A stretch of 34,734 bases of DNA from a virus, in the IMG/VR virus record IMGVR_UViG_3300035703_000262, positions 1 through 34,734 of that record; one strand, 5' to 3'. Under the pieces are notes generated by a model. That model was not told the DNA's origin. It saw only the letters and a program-made list of their open reading frames with translations, and did not search any database. Shown in pieces: positions 21,083-29,345 of the stretch; position 1 is the first letter of the stretch; every line of letters starts with the position of its first letter. Made by a program: the position numbers and the translations under genes.

Positions 21083-22621
21083 ATGGCACCAAACCCATCG
21101 ACTCGCGGTTATCTAAACGAAGACTATCTGACCGAAGAATACCTCGGCGACGAAGCCTATTACTCGTGGGGCGTTCAAGCAAATCTTGTCATAGACGGCA
21201 GCGACCCATTAGGAATTCAGTTTCAAGGGATCATCGACTCTAATAAACCGATTGGCGTTGAAGCAGATCTTCAAGTCGGCATAGACGACTTTACAGGGGT
21301 ACAGTCGAATCTAGTAATTGACTCTGCTTTCTTTGCTGGACTTCAGACAAATCTGATAGTTGGATCTAACAAGCCTGTAGGCGTTCAGTTTCAAAGCAAT
21401 CCTACTCAGCCTCAGTACTTTGGCGTTCAATTCTTTTCAGCAATAAGCGATCTTCCTGCATACCGAGCCGTTGAAGCTAGAATGACGAAGTCGTTCCCTC
21501 ACTGGCAATGCGAAGAAGCTGGCTACCTTGCAGAAGAATATTTGGTTGGACCTTACCTAGTCCCCGGCTTCTGCGTCTTTGGTCCGATGCAGTTTAAGGG
21601 CGTAATAAACGACGAGCCGGTTCCTTTTGGAGTACAAGCAGCTCGTGTTATAGAAGCTCTAGATGCTACGGCCGTTCAAGCTCTAAGAACGATAGCCGAC
21701 GCACCGTTCCCTGTAGGCGTTCAAGCGGATCGTCTTCGTGCAACCACTTTTGGCGTACAAGCTAGGTTTGTTCTTTACAACACAACGAATCTTCGTATCT
21801 TGTGCGACTTCCCAAGCCGAGGCGCAGCAGGTGCAGGTAATAACTCGTGGGGAAATCCAAAAGGAACAGGCCAGAATTGGTTAGCTTCGTCTACTGAAGT
21901 GGGAGACTTTGGAGCTGAGAATTTAAATACAGACATCGTAGAGCAGCGTTGGCAGTCTGCGGCTGGGGTAACGTCTGCAATACTTTCTTGCGATACTGAG
22001 ACGGCGCAAGGAACGGCTATCGATACCATTGCTCTTCTAGGTCACAACCTTACGACGTCTGCGGTAGTCACGGTCGAAGGCAGTACAAGTCCTACTTTTG
22101 CGCCTGTTGGCGAAACCATATCAATGACTATGACCGTCGACGACGCCTACTACATCGCTCCAGTCTTCCCGGTGGCTCAGTATCGTTACTGGAGATTGTT
22201 GATCTCAGACCCAACAAATCCAGACGGCTTCCTCTACATAGGAACAATCGTCTTTGGTACGACTATCATTCTGCAAGGTGAATGCTTTACAGATGAAGTC
22301 ACGAGAGGCTTACGACACTTTTCCGACAAAGTTCAGACGGAAGGCTTCACGAATGTGTCGAACGACCGTTCTCTAAAAAGAACCGTATCGCTCGACTTTA
22401 GAATGCTGCGCTACTCGGCTGGGAACTATCGCAATCTACGATCGATCTTCGAGACGGCTCGCACGTCGCTGAAGTGTCTGTGGATACCGGATCCGCAAGA
22501 TCCTACACGCTTCGGCTTATTCTCGAAGCTGACGACTTTACCGTCAGAGCGTCACAAGAAGATGGGACCGGGTGAAGCCGATACCGTATCGTTCGGAATA
22601 GACTTGGACGAGAGTTTATGA
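21083..22621 (+). CDS. Distal tail protein with GVQ repeats
   Basis: 512 residues starting directly after the tape-measure stop. Residues 30-113 are six exact 14-residue units beginning G[VIL][QE]; further GVQ units occur around 185-245. The C-terminal half (from about 232: LYNTTNLRILCDFPSRG) includes a discoidin-like beta-sandwich pattern ending YWRLLISDPTNPDGFLYIG and then a region with LRHFSDKVQTEGF typical of distal tail-type proteins. The position after the tape measure suggests the tail-tip ring. It overlaps the next gene by ATGA (22618-22621). Confidence 0.65.
   Translation: MAPNPSTRGYLNEDYLTEEYLGDEAYYSWGVQANLVIDGSDPLGIQFQGIIDSNKPIGVEADLQVGIDDFTGVQSNLVIDSAFFAGLQTNLIVGSNKPVGVQFQSNPTQPQYFGVQFFSAISDLPAYRAVEARMTKSFPHWQCEEAGYLAEEYLVGPYLVPGFCVFGPMQFKGVINDEPVPFGVQAARVIEALDATAVQALRTIADAPFPVGVQADRLRATTFGVQARFVLYNTTNLRILCDFPSRGAAGAGNNSWGNPKGTGQNWLASSTEVGDFGAENLNTDIVEQRWQSAAGVTSAILSCDTETAQGTAIDTIALLGHNLTTSAVVTVEGSTSPTFAPVGETISMTMTVDDAYYIAPVFPVAQYRYWRLLISDPTNPDGFLYIGTIVFGTTIILQGECFTDEVTRGLRHFSDKVQTEGFTNVSNDRSLKRTVSLDFRMLRYSAGNYRNLRSIFETARTSLKCLWIPDPQDPTRFGLFSKLTTLPSERHKKMGPGEADTVSFGIDLDESL
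21170..21421 (+). repeat. Six 14-residue GVQ repeats
   Basis: Period 42 nt; units GVQANLVIDGSDPL, GIQFQGIIDSNKPI, GVEADLQVGIDDFT and so on. The strict spacing suggests stacked beta-strands or a repeated exposed loop. Confidence 0.85.
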
Positions 22622-24567
22622 GCTCAGGAGATAGACGGCCGTATCTTTCGGCAACATCGCTGACGCAAGACCTTCTCGACGCCTCGCACGATAACTTAGA
22701 GTGCCGTCTTGAAATGGTTTGCGAGATTGAGACGCCTTCGGGTACGATCTACGCATCCGATAGAAACAAGTACGTTGGCGGGACGTTCTACGAGGCGCTG
22801 GTTCAGTTTCCAGTGATCGGTAGAACAGTGGGCGAGTGGCTTGCCGGTGAGCTTCAGTTCTCGACACTGTCGCTTACACTCTCAAACGTCGACGGCCGCT
22901 TTAACGATCTGCTTGCCGGGGGAGCGAACTTCGGAGGCTGGATCGGAAAAAGCGTGGTCGTAAAGCTAGGTTTAGCCGAAGCTGCGGCGACCTATCGTAC
23001 TGTTTTTTCTGGGACAATTACCGACATAGGCGGCTTTCGTCGCAACATCAAAAGCATTCAAGTTATCTCTCGCGACCGTTACGATGCCTTGCGCGTAAAC
23101 TTTCCTGCTGATGTCTTTACCGAATCCGCATATCCAAAGATCGAGACGCGCTACATAGGTAAAGTCATGCCGGTCGTTTACGGCGATTGGACCGTCGAAA
23201 CTGATCCCTATCCCGCAGCCGTTCCTGCATATGCAACAAATGGCAACGATCCTGAGGTGTCTTTTGCCGATCGACTTTGCACGATCTCGCAAGCATCACC
23301 TGGGGTCGTTTCCCTAGTCTCGCACGACTTCGACGAAGGCGATCCGCTTGTCTTTACAACGGGCGGTACTTTACCCACACCTCTCGTCGCTGCAACGGTC
23401 TACTACGCGAAGAACGTAGGTGCAGACGCTTTTAGTGTATCGGCTACTCCATTTGGTGCGGCAATCAATACAACCTCTGCAGGCTCAGGCGAGCATCGAG
23501 TAAAGGCTGATCCTGCCGGTTCGCGAAAGAACTTAGCACTTCGCATCTCGTCGAACGATCTTAGTTCGTTCTCGTCGGCTGAGGTATATGTAAAGCGCGG
23601 CGAAAACTTCTATTTGGCACCGTCTGCCGAGGTAGTAAACGTCGGAGCTGGAAATAAGACGTTCGAGCTACAGCAAGGCGCGTCGTTTATAGACGGCAAT
23701 CCTTTCGAGTGGACGTCGTCCGATGAGATTTACGTCAAAGTGATCGGACCGACTCTTTCCGGGTATCAAGACAACATCGTAGAGCAAGCTCGTCATATCT
23801 TAACGACCTACGGCGGCTTGGTTTCTGGGGATTTCGACGCCTCGTGGAACACTTATCGCGACAAGGCAACCCCCGCACAAAGTAACGTCGCAGGATTTAA
23901 AAGCAGGATATGGATTGCCGAGCCTACCCCTGTCATTACCTATGCCCTTTCGTTACTTGAGCAAGTTCGGCTTGAGGCGTTCATAGACGTGAATCTGAAG
24001 CTCAAGATCAACTCTCTTCACTTTGAAGACTGGACGGCATCGCCGACCTATATGGTTCGTAACTGGGATGTAGAAGCAAACTCGCTGCGAACGACGACCG
24101 ACGAAAGAAACGTCTTCAATAGAGCGCAAGGCTTTTACAATTTTCTACCGATCATCAACGAGAACGGCTTGACGACGAGAATCCATAAGAATACGGCTTC
24201 GATCACGCAGATAGGTAAAGCCATATCAAAAAAAGTGGTCTTTCCTAATCTTTACGTCGAAGCAGACGTTGCTTATCAGGTAGTCGAGATCCTTCGTCTA
24301 TCATCTTCAGGACTTGAAATAATAGACGCAAACCTTACTTGGCGGTCTATGCTGCAAGACATTGGCGGCTTTGTTTCGCTGGATGTTAAGATAGGCTCAA
24401 CTCAGTTCGATACAGTACCTTGTATGATCCGCGATATCGGCTACGATCCCGCAGGTCTTAAGATACCTGTAAAGGTCTGGTCGATGCTGATGGTGCCTTT
24501 TCCCGGTTATACTCCTGGATACGCTGGAACGGTCGGTGGCTATGCTGCCACCATTGACGTAGAGTAA
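22618..24567 (+). CDS. Tail tip / hub-like protein
   Basis: 649 residues from ATG 22618 (ATGA overlap). The N-terminal about 160 residues (CEIETPSGTIYASDRNKYV, LSLTLSNVDGRFNDLL, TVFSGTITDIGG) match tail-hub-like phage proteins. Residues about 215-300 form a domain of the kind found in phage tail proteins, with DPLVFTTGGTLPTP and VYYAKNVGADAFSVS. The middle and C-terminal parts contain a long alpha/beta region (EQARHILTTYGGLVSGDFD) resembling hub domains. Its place between the distal tail and fibre genes supports a tail-tip role. It may take part in initiation of the tail or DNA delivery. Confidence 0.65.
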   Translation: MSSGDRRPYLSATSLTQDLLDASHDNLECRLEMVCEIETPSGTIYASDRNKYVGGTFYEALVQFPVIGRTVGEWLAGELQFSTLSLTLSNVDGRFNDLLAGGANFGGWIGKSVVVKLGLAEAAATYRTVFSGTITDIGGFRRNIKSIQVISRDRYDALRVNFPADVFTESAYPKIETRYIGKVMPVVYGDWTVETDPYPAAVPAYATNGNDPEVSFADRLCTISQASPGVVSLVSHDFDEGDPLVFTTGGTLPTPLVAATVYYAKNVGADAFSVSATPFGAAINTTSAGSGEHRVKADPAGSRKNLALRISSNDLSSFSSAEVYVKRGENFYLAPSAEVVNVGAGNKTFELQQGASFIDGNPFEWTSSDEIYVKVIGPTLSGYQDNIVEQARHILTTYGGLVSGDFDASWNTYRDKATPAQSNVAGFKSRIWIAEPTPVITYALSLLEQVRLEAFIDVNLKLKINSLHFEDWTASPTYMVRNWDVEANSLRTTTDERNVFNRAQGFYNFLPIINENGLTTRIHKNTASITQIGKAISKKVVFPNLYVEADVAYQVVEILRLSSSGLEIIDANLTWRSMLQDIGGFVSLDVKIGSTQFDTVPCMIRDIGYDPAGLKIPVKVWSMLMVPFPGYTPGYAGTVGGYAATIDVE

Positions 24568-24606
24568 TATTAACGCCTGACGTGGCACGGACGCCTCGTC
24601 GCAAAT

Positions 24607-24620
24607 ACCCAAGGAGGGTT
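24607..24620 (+). promoter_or_regulatory. Small hairpin around ribosome site
   Basis: ACCC and GGGT (in AATACCCAAGGAGGGTTTAGG) form a 4-bp stem with AAGGA of the Shine-Dalgarno in the loop, just upstream of ATG 24625. Fourth example of a loop-placed ribosome site; weak alone. Confidence 0.3.
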
Positions 24621-24624
24621 TAGG

Positions 24625-25317
24625 ATGACAGTTCTTTTAACCGTGAGCGAAACTCTCGGAGGGTCAAACTTTGCGGACGCCCTTGCAGGTGGCGGAACGG
24701 GAATAGACCTCGGCAACGTGATCAACGGCCAATACGCGCCGATCACAAGTCAGCCAGCAAACACCGGCCATCAAGCGGTTTACATTCGCCACGATGCCAC
24801 GATAGATCCGATCACTAACTTGAAGACCTATCTTCAGCAGTTTGGATCTGGAACAGGCTTTACCTACGGCGGCGCAAATACCGCAGCCGCAGACTTCACT
24901 AAGATCCTAAACATGGGCAACGCCGATAATATGGGCGCAGCCGTCGGAAACAACTCGGACGGATTAGGCGGCGGTCTGCACATCGATATGGATTGGGACG
25001 TTTCAACGGCCAACCAATTCTTGGGATCTCGGACGGGATCGCAAAAACAAATCTACGGTGATAACGGAGGCGCTGCATCAGGCGACGGACGAAACCTTGC
25101 AACGGCATTTACCATGCACGTTGATGCAATGATGTACGACAATGCTAGCGTTGAAACAGCTCCGACTACGCCTGTAGCTGGATCTGTTGGTAAGTCTGGC
25201 GACTCTGTTTTAGGCGACTACGCAAAGCCTCGTATCAGAATCTTTTTGCGACAAGACGAAGTAGACGGCGGTATTATTCAGTTCGAGTGGGTTGCTGCTT
25301 ATTCGTATACCGCTTAA
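24625..25317 (+). CDS. Putative tail structural protein
   Basis: 230 residues, ATG 24625 with AAGGAGG upstream. Gly/Asp/Asn-rich with beta character (NMGNADNMGAAVGNNSDG, then GGGLHIDMDWDVSTANQF) and a C-terminal strand RIRIFLRQDEVDGGIIQFEW. Position between the tail tip and fibre suggests a fibre-attachment or tail-tip protein. No family recognised with certainty. Confidence 0.55.
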   Translation: MTVLLTVSETLGGSNFADALAGGGTGIDLGNVINGQYAPITSQPANTGHQAVYIRHDATIDPITNLKTYLQQFGSGTGFTYGGANTAAADFTKILNMGNADNMGAAVGNNSDGLGGGLHIDMDWDVSTANQFLGSRTGSQKQIYGDNGGAASGDGRNLATAFTMHVDAMMYDNASVETAPTTPVAGSVGKSGDSVLGDYAKPRIRIFLRQDEVDGGIIQFEWVAAYSYTA

Positions 25318-25323
25318 AGGTGG

Positions 25324-25737
25324 ATGATGTCTGTTCGATACAAACTTCGATGGCGTTTCGACTATAGCGACGGCAAGCGGTCGCGCTGGGGCATGTGGGA
25401 TTCTTCTGGTCCGAAAGAAGACGTTGCCACTAAAGCTGCTTATCAGCCTCGCGAAAACATGTCGTTCGCTTCTGTAGAAGGAAAGAACGTCGAAACGGGC
25501 GAGATCGTTACCTTGCTTCAAGTTCCTGGTCAGGATTTCATGGTATTTCAATGGGACGCAGCGGCTTTTATAAACCCTTTTGGCGTGGGCAGACCTGTCA
25601 CACCTCCAACCAGGTTGACGGGTCTTCGCCTCGTAAGTCGAAATGCCGAGTATGTCGTAAGATCGACCGGCGTTACTGAGACTTATCCGCTTTCTGAAGC
25701 TGCTAAAACGATCAACTTTGCGACCTACGGGAGATAG
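25324..25737 (+). CDS. Small tail-region hypothetical protein
   Basis: 137 residues; ATG 25324 or the adjacent ATG 25327 after AAAGGTGG. Begins SVRYKLRWRFDYSDGKRSRWG, beta-rich with aromatic strands, and ends EAAKTINFATYG. It is located immediately upstream of the large tail fibre, so an adaptor or chaperone role is possible. No known domain recognised. Confidence 0.55.
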   Translation: MMSVRYKLRWRFDYSDGKRSRWGMWDSSGPKEDVATKAAYQPRENMSFASVEGKNVETGEIVTLLQVPGQDFMVFQWDAAAFINPFGVGRPVTPPTRLTGLRLVSRNAEYVVRSTGVTETYPLSEAAKTINFATYGR

Positions 25738-25741
25738 ATAA

Positions 25742-28315
25742 ATGACAGTCGTATCACGCTTACAGTTAGATCATCCGGCTCTTGGTACGGCTGGCGGCGC
25801 AGGTCTGCACGCTTCCATCGAAGCCATCTACACGAAGATCGGCAACAACATTGCAGACCGTATCCTTGTCGCTGTGAACTTAAACGACTCGGCGACAACG
25901 ACGGTAGAGCATAACTTTAAGACGGCGTTTGCGAATCTTCGCTGGGATCTTTACCTGTACGACGAAACAACGACCGAGCTTGATCTTATTACCAGTTCCA
26001 GTTCGCCTTCGCTTTCGCAGTTTACGGTTGTGGCAAACGGTACGAACCCCGAAACACAGATCGACATTACTAATAACTCTGGAGCGCAGCGCGATCTTGC
26101 TCTTGTCGTTTTCTGCGATCCGATCAATCTAACTGAACTGAAAGACGTTCAGATTAACTCGCCGCAAGACGGCCAAGCCTTGGTCTATAGCAGCTCTCTC
26201 GGAAAGTATACGATGGGAGCTTCTGGCGACGCTTCGTTTAAGCTGCAACAGATCGCAGCAAACGTTCTAACGATAAAAGGCGGATACCTAAAGCTAGACG
26301 ACGGAAGAGAGCTTGCAACCTATGACGCTCCTACTTATGGGGTCGATATTAGTGTTTCGCTTCTTACGCTACTTGCAACACCAGCAGATGGCACAACGTA
26401 CTATCTATATATCGACTTAAATGCTCTTGGATCAGAGCAGACGCAAGGTTTAACTGGTAGAAAGCTCTACCAAGTAACGCAGTCGCAAATGATTTTGTCT
26501 GCAACTACTCCTGCAAGCATAAATCGCGCTCGCTACGTTCCTATAGGCTCAGTCGTCGGAGAGGCAGCGAATACCTACGAAACAGGAAACTTTACGACGT
26601 TTGCTGCTAAGGTACACAACACAACGCCTTTCGCTATATCGCCGAAAGTCTATTCGCTTTCGCAAGCAGTAGGTTCAGTAGGTTCTGCAAGTCAAATAAA
26701 AGCTGGTCATATCTTGGAAGGCGCTTCCTTTCCATCGTCAATGACCGCATCAAAGGGATCATTTTACAATCTTGCGGCTGATGGCGATGACGATAGCGGC
26801 AACGCTAGAACCCTAACAAACAATGGTTCAACTGCTTTCACTGGAACAAATATTTTTGGCACTTCAAATGCTGCTGCAAATCTAGACGGAGTGAACGATA
26901 ACTTCAGTTCTACAAGCTCTCACTTCAATCCAGGAAACGGTAAATCATGGGCTGTGGGTGGCTGGTTTAAAGCGAACGATTGGACGCCAGCTGGCGTTCA
27001 AGATTTGGTTTCAAATATTGCGTCCGGCGCTGATCGCGGTTTTGCTATTCAACTTCAAAGCGATGGGCGAATTGAATTTCAGGCGACAAATTCAGCCTCT
27101 TCATATGACACAACCTTAACCGTACCAAGTCCAGGATTTACAGACGGAACTTGGCAACACTTTGCAATGGTTTATGACTTTTCAACAACAACGTTGAAGG
27201 CTTACATAAACGGAAAAATTGCTGCATCAAGCGCACTTGCAAACACAAGATCAGTCACAAGTTCAATCTTCAGGGTAGGCGCTGAACAATCTGTTGCGGC
27301 GGCATTTTTTGCTGGTGCTGTTCAGGAAGTGTTTTTTGTAAACGATCATCTGTTGACCGATGCGGACATTAGAAAAATCGTTTCTTCAAAAATCACTCAC
27401 AATGCTGCGATCGACGCTAAAAACCAAGATTGGAAATTTATTTTGGGTTCCGGCGTTCAAAAGCATCCTTCATGGCAACCTGTTGTTGATCAATCAAGCC
27501 AAACTATTCTTTATGCTGATTTTGGCGATCTCGATTCAACAGAAACCGTTGATATTTCATTGCTTGATATGGGTATGAATGCGGTAGCTGTTCCGGCTGT
27601 TCCGCCGTTCGATCAAACGTACTCAAGTAACCCGACATTCCCAATTAACCATGGATTGGGAGAAGTTCCATCACTGCAAGTTGGTTATAAGGACGCAAGC
27701 AATGACTGGCACTGGACTACGGGAGAAGGTGCGGTTAAAGCCGATTCTACGCAGCTTAAAGGTTCCTTACAGACTTATTTTGACGCAGGTGCGACGCAAG
27801 TACGCATTCGTGCGGTGGTTGGTGCTTCCCCCACTGGGGTCAAAGAAGCAACTGCGAGCGCGGCTGGTATTTTACAGCCAGTAACATCAATGAGCGATGA
27901 ACTAGCAACAACCCTTGGATATAAAGTTTACTCTCATGGTGGTTCGTACAACGGAGGAAACGCTCCTACGATTACGCTTAGTTCTGGTGGCGGCACGTTA
28001 TCAACAGTAAATAGGGCTGATTTTGTGCCATATAAAACACAAAGCGGCGGTTGGCGATGCAAGTTTAATGTTTCTGTTGATTTATCTTCCGCGGTAAGAA
28101 CAAATCCCGTTCTCGCTGTTGATGGTATTTCGTTCCCAACTGGTAATCAAGCGATAGCTGCCGGGGTTCTTACGGGAAACCCTGCCTATATTATTTACGG
28201 AATCGCTCAACAAAGCGCGAGCGGATTAGAGGCATTTCATGCTTCAGCAACAACATCGGCCTACGCTTTCTCTGGCGACGTAGCGTTAGCATCAAAACCA
28301 ACTTGGGCATATTAA
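25742..28315 (+). CDS. Tail fibre with LamG/concanavalin-like domain
   Basis: 857 residues. The N-terminal 310 residues contain repeats common to fibres (INSPQDGQALVYSSSLGKY, FKLQQIAANVLTIKGG). Residues about 339-545 form a LamG/concanavalin-like lectin domain: NLDGVNDNFSSTSS, WAVGGWFKANDW, DGTWQHFAMVYDFS and LKAYINGKIAASS. A C-terminal region (about 600-857) carries a typical fibre segment (FPINHGLGEVPSLQVGYKD, KEATASAAGILQPVTSMSD). It probably binds cell-surface polysaccharide or LPS. Base and codon use change near 26,690, before the lectin domain, indicating recombination of the adhesin part. Confidence 0.82.
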   Translation: MTVVSRLQLDHPALGTAGGAGLHASIEAIYTKIGNNIADRILVAVNLNDSATTTVEHNFKTAFANLRWDLYLYDETTTELDLITSSSSPSLSQFTVVANGTNPETQIDITNNSGAQRDLALVVFCDPINLTELKDVQINSPQDGQALVYSSSLGKYTMGASGDASFKLQQIAANVLTIKGGYLKLDDGRELATYDAPTYGVDISVSLLTLLATPADGTTYYLYIDLNALGSEQTQGLTGRKLYQVTQSQMILSATTPASINRARYVPIGSVVGEAANTYETGNFTTFAAKVHNTTPFAISPKVYSLSQAVGSVGSASQIKAGHILEGASFPSSMTASKGSFYNLAADGDDDSGNARTLTNNGSTAFTGTNIFGTSNAAANLDGVNDNFSSTSSHFNPGNGKSWAVGGWFKANDWTPAGVQDLVSNIASGADRGFAIQLQSDGRIEFQATNSASSYDTTLTVPSPGFTDGTWQHFAMVYDFSTTTLKAYINGKIAASSALANTRSVTSSIFRVGAEQSVAAAFFAGAVQEVFFVNDHLLTDADIRKIVSSKITHNAAIDAKNQDWKFILGSGVQKHPSWQPVVDQSSQTILYADFGDLDSTETVDISLLDMGMNAVAVPAVPPFDQTYSSNPTFPINHGLGEVPSLQVGYKDASNDWHWTTGEGAVKADSTQLKGSLQTYFDAGATQVRIRAVVGASPTGVKEATASAAGILQPVTSMSDELATTLGYKVYSHGGSYNGGNAPTITLSSGGGTLSTVNRADFVPYKTQSGGWRCKFNVSVDLSSAVRTNPVLAVDGISFPTGNQAIAAGVLTGNPAYIIYGIAQQSASGLEAFHASATTSAYAFSGDVALASKPTWAY

Positions 28316-28324
28316 GGGGATCTC

Positions 28325-28825
28325 ATGAACTTAATCCAAAAACTAGCTTACAACCCGATAACAAAAGCACTGCAAGCTGTGTTGGCTGGCGGATCTAAAA
28401 GCATAACAATGCCAAGCGAATACCTTGAAGGTTCATGGACTCCAGGCATTTTTGACGCTGCTACAGGTGGAAATGAGGCAACTTATTCTGATCGCGGCGG
28501 TCATTTTGTTAAGATAGGAAAACTCGTGATAATCCATGGATGGATGAATGTTTCAAGTACGGCCGGTATGACTGGTGCTAACTCAGCTTTTTTAAGAAAT
28601 TTACCGTTTACGTTCAAAAACGTATCAGGAAACTATGACGCACCAATTCCGGCATATGCTGAACAAACTACTTTCAGCGGTTTTTTGGCTTGGGTTCCTG
28701 GCGCAAATACTAAAAGAGCTACCTTAAAATCAATCATATCTGGGTCGGGATCGACGACAATTACTGTTACAAATCTAGGCACAGGGTACACCACAATCAA
28801 TGGATGTTACATTACTGAGGAATAA
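28325..28825 (+). CDS. Tail fibre tip-like protein
   Basis: 166 residues, ATG 28325 after AAGGGGATCTC. It matches C-terminal domains common at fibre ends: LEGSWTPGIFDAATGG, then RGGHFVKIGKLVIIHGW and SAFLRNLPFTFKN. This beta domain usually is the final part of a larger fibre; here it is a separate gene. It probably binds the host receptor or trimerises with the fibre. Composition is AT-richer than the tail genes, matching the end of the preceding fibre gene. Confidence 0.65.
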   Translation: MNLIQKLAYNPITKALQAVLAGGSKSITMPSEYLEGSWTPGIFDAATGGNEATYSDRGGHFVKIGKLVIIHGWMNVSSTAGMTGANSAFLRNLPFTFKNVSGNYDAPIPAYAEQTTFSGFLAWVPGANTKRATLKSIISGSGSTTITVTNLGTGYTTINGCYITEE

Positions 28826-28826
28826 C

Positions 28827-29342
28827 ATGAAAAAACTTCTACTTTTATTTTTTCTATTCGCAACACCTGCATTCGCGATTGACAAACCAATTCCATGCGA
28901 CGGCGCAAACTGCAAATTGAAGTTTGAAACTCGCGATGGATCGAACGTGAAGGTGAGTGCTGGTGAGGTTAGTGGATCGACTTGGACCTTTGGAACAACC
29001 AATTCAAAAATCGTTTTAGGCGGATACTCTATCGCATCGGCCATGATTTCACTTGGTGGAAACTGCACAACATCGCCTTGTACGATTGATTCTGATCGCG
29101 GCGGCATGATATCTACTGTCACTAGAGCTTCTACAGGAAACTACACGGTGAATTTTACCGGATCTTACTGGACTGCTGGACCAACGTGCGTTGTGGTAAA
29201 CACAAGCGGTTCCGCTGATGTTAGCTGTAGGCTTAACACGTCATCACTTTCAGCCACATCATACGGCGTAATATGCGCGTTGGATAACGGTGGAACAGCG
29301 GCGGATAGCCGTTTTGCTATTATTTGCCATGGACCGAGGTAG
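28827..29342 (+). CDS. Secreted small beta-rich protein
   Basis: 171 residues; ATG 28827, one base after the previous stop and preceded by GAGGA. The N-terminus MKKLLLLFFLFATPAFAID is a textbook Sec signal peptide (cleavage after AFA). The mature part is Cys-, Gly- and Thr-rich; the C-terminal half resembles fibre-type beta repeats (STGNYTVNFTGSYWTAGPTC, with SSLSATSYGVICALDNGG). Cys residues could form disulfides in the periplasm. A phage fibre-like domain exported by Sec is unusual. Role unknown. Confidence 0.6.
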   Translation: MKKLLLLFFLFATPAFAIDKPIPCDGANCKLKFETRDGSNVKVSAGEVSGSTWTFGTTNSKIVLGGYSIASAMISLGGNCTTSPCTIDSDRGGMISTVTRASTGNYTVNFTGSYWTAGPTCVVVNTSGSADVSCRLNTSSLSATSYGVICALDNGGTAADSRFAIICHGPR

Positions 29343-29345
29343 GTA

